A stretch of 5,742 nucleotides of DNA from Pseudomonadota bacterium (GTDB lineage Bacteria > Pseudomonadota > Alphaproteobacteria > Rhizobiales > Xanthobacteraceae): assembly GCA_023390955.1 (NCBI GenBank), contig JAEWBW010000605.1, forward strand, positions 1 to 5,742, given 5' to 3'. The first letter of the stretch is position 1, and every line of letters begins with the position of its first letter. This document shows positions 5,582-5,742 of this stretch, one piece after another. The notes under the pieces were generated by a model. That model saw only the letters and a list, made by a program, of their open reading frames with translations. It made no database searches and was not told where the DNA came from. Made by a program: the position numbers and the translations under genes.

Positions 5582-5657
5582 CCTGCGCGTTTCGCCCTCT
5601 TGAAGCCCCCCGCGCCAGCGGGCACATTGGCCGCTCAATTCCAAACGTGGGTGGAGC

Positions 5658-5742
5658 ATGAGCACGTTCGAACACATCATCGTCGAAAGCAAAGGCGCAG
5701 TCGGCATCATCAAGCTGAACCGGCCGAAGATGCTCAACGCGC
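5658..5742 (+). CDS. Enoyl-CoA hydratase/isomerase (crotonase) family, 5' end only
   Basis: The first 28 codons are present: MSTFEHIIVESKGAVGIIKLNRPKMLNA, and the window then ends. The pattern of a short N-terminal beta strand, V-G-I-I-K-L-N-R-P then LNA is the well-known start of crotonase-fold enzymes, most often enoyl-CoA hydratase of fatty-acid beta-oxidation, which adds water across trans-2-enoyl-CoA. Catalytic glutamates and the oxyanion hole lie beyond the window, so the exact reaction is not settled. GGTGGAG sits only one base before the ATG, an unusually short spacing, but no better in-frame start is present. It is co-oriented with the exported-protein gene, 134 bases downstream. Confidence 0.88.
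   Translation, partial: MSTFEHIIVESKGAVGIIKLNRPKMLNA

Overview
The window is GC-rich, densely coded and typical of an alphaproteobacterial chromosome. It most resembles the Bradyrhizobium/Rhodopseudomonas group: the clues are codon use, a DUF2336 protein (a family largely confined to Alphaproteobacteria) and a SigF-NrsF pair of the Caulobacter/Bradyrhizobium type. The genus is inferred from general resemblance, not from a search. There is no tRNA, rRNA, insertion sequence, phage gene or CRISPR array.

Layout. (1) Minus strand, 1-586: an ECF sigma factor with a TTG start, overlapping the first codons of a downstream gene cut by the window edge, which by position is probably its anti-sigma factor. 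(2) 587-1012: a 426-base divergent intergenic region with a small hairpin and short repeats. (3) Plus strand, 1013-3345: a six-TM diguanylate cyclase with intact active site and inhibitory site, followed 62 bases later by a DUF2336 protein. (4) Minus strand, 3355-4541: a second, unrelated ECF sigma factor of the SigF type and its six-TM anti-sigma NrsF, joined by an ATGA overlap and convergent with the DUF2336 gene (9 bases between stop codons). (5) 4542-4830: a divergent control region containing a likely SigF-type promoter for sigF, a perfect 16-bp palindrome and a tandem 15-base repeat. (6) Plus strand, 4831-5523: an unrecognised exported Lys/Ala/Pro-rich protein with a C-terminal membrane segment. 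(7) A terminator-like hairpin, then the first 28 codons of an enoyl-CoA hydratase.

How the parts fit. Two independent sigma/anti-sigma modules of envelope or stress sensing flank a c-di-GMP synthesis gene. The SigF-NrsF unit looks self-contained. Its promoter resembles the elements reported for Caulobacter SigF, and it places the transcript start just ahead of an AGGAG site and a GTG start. This argues that sigF begins at 4541 rather than at the longer GTG at 4604. NrsF keeps two cysteines, at 131 and 181, that suit metal or redox sensing. Nothing here is clearly a new system. The most interesting parts are the SigF control region with its palindrome, and the uncharacterised exported protein divergent from it.
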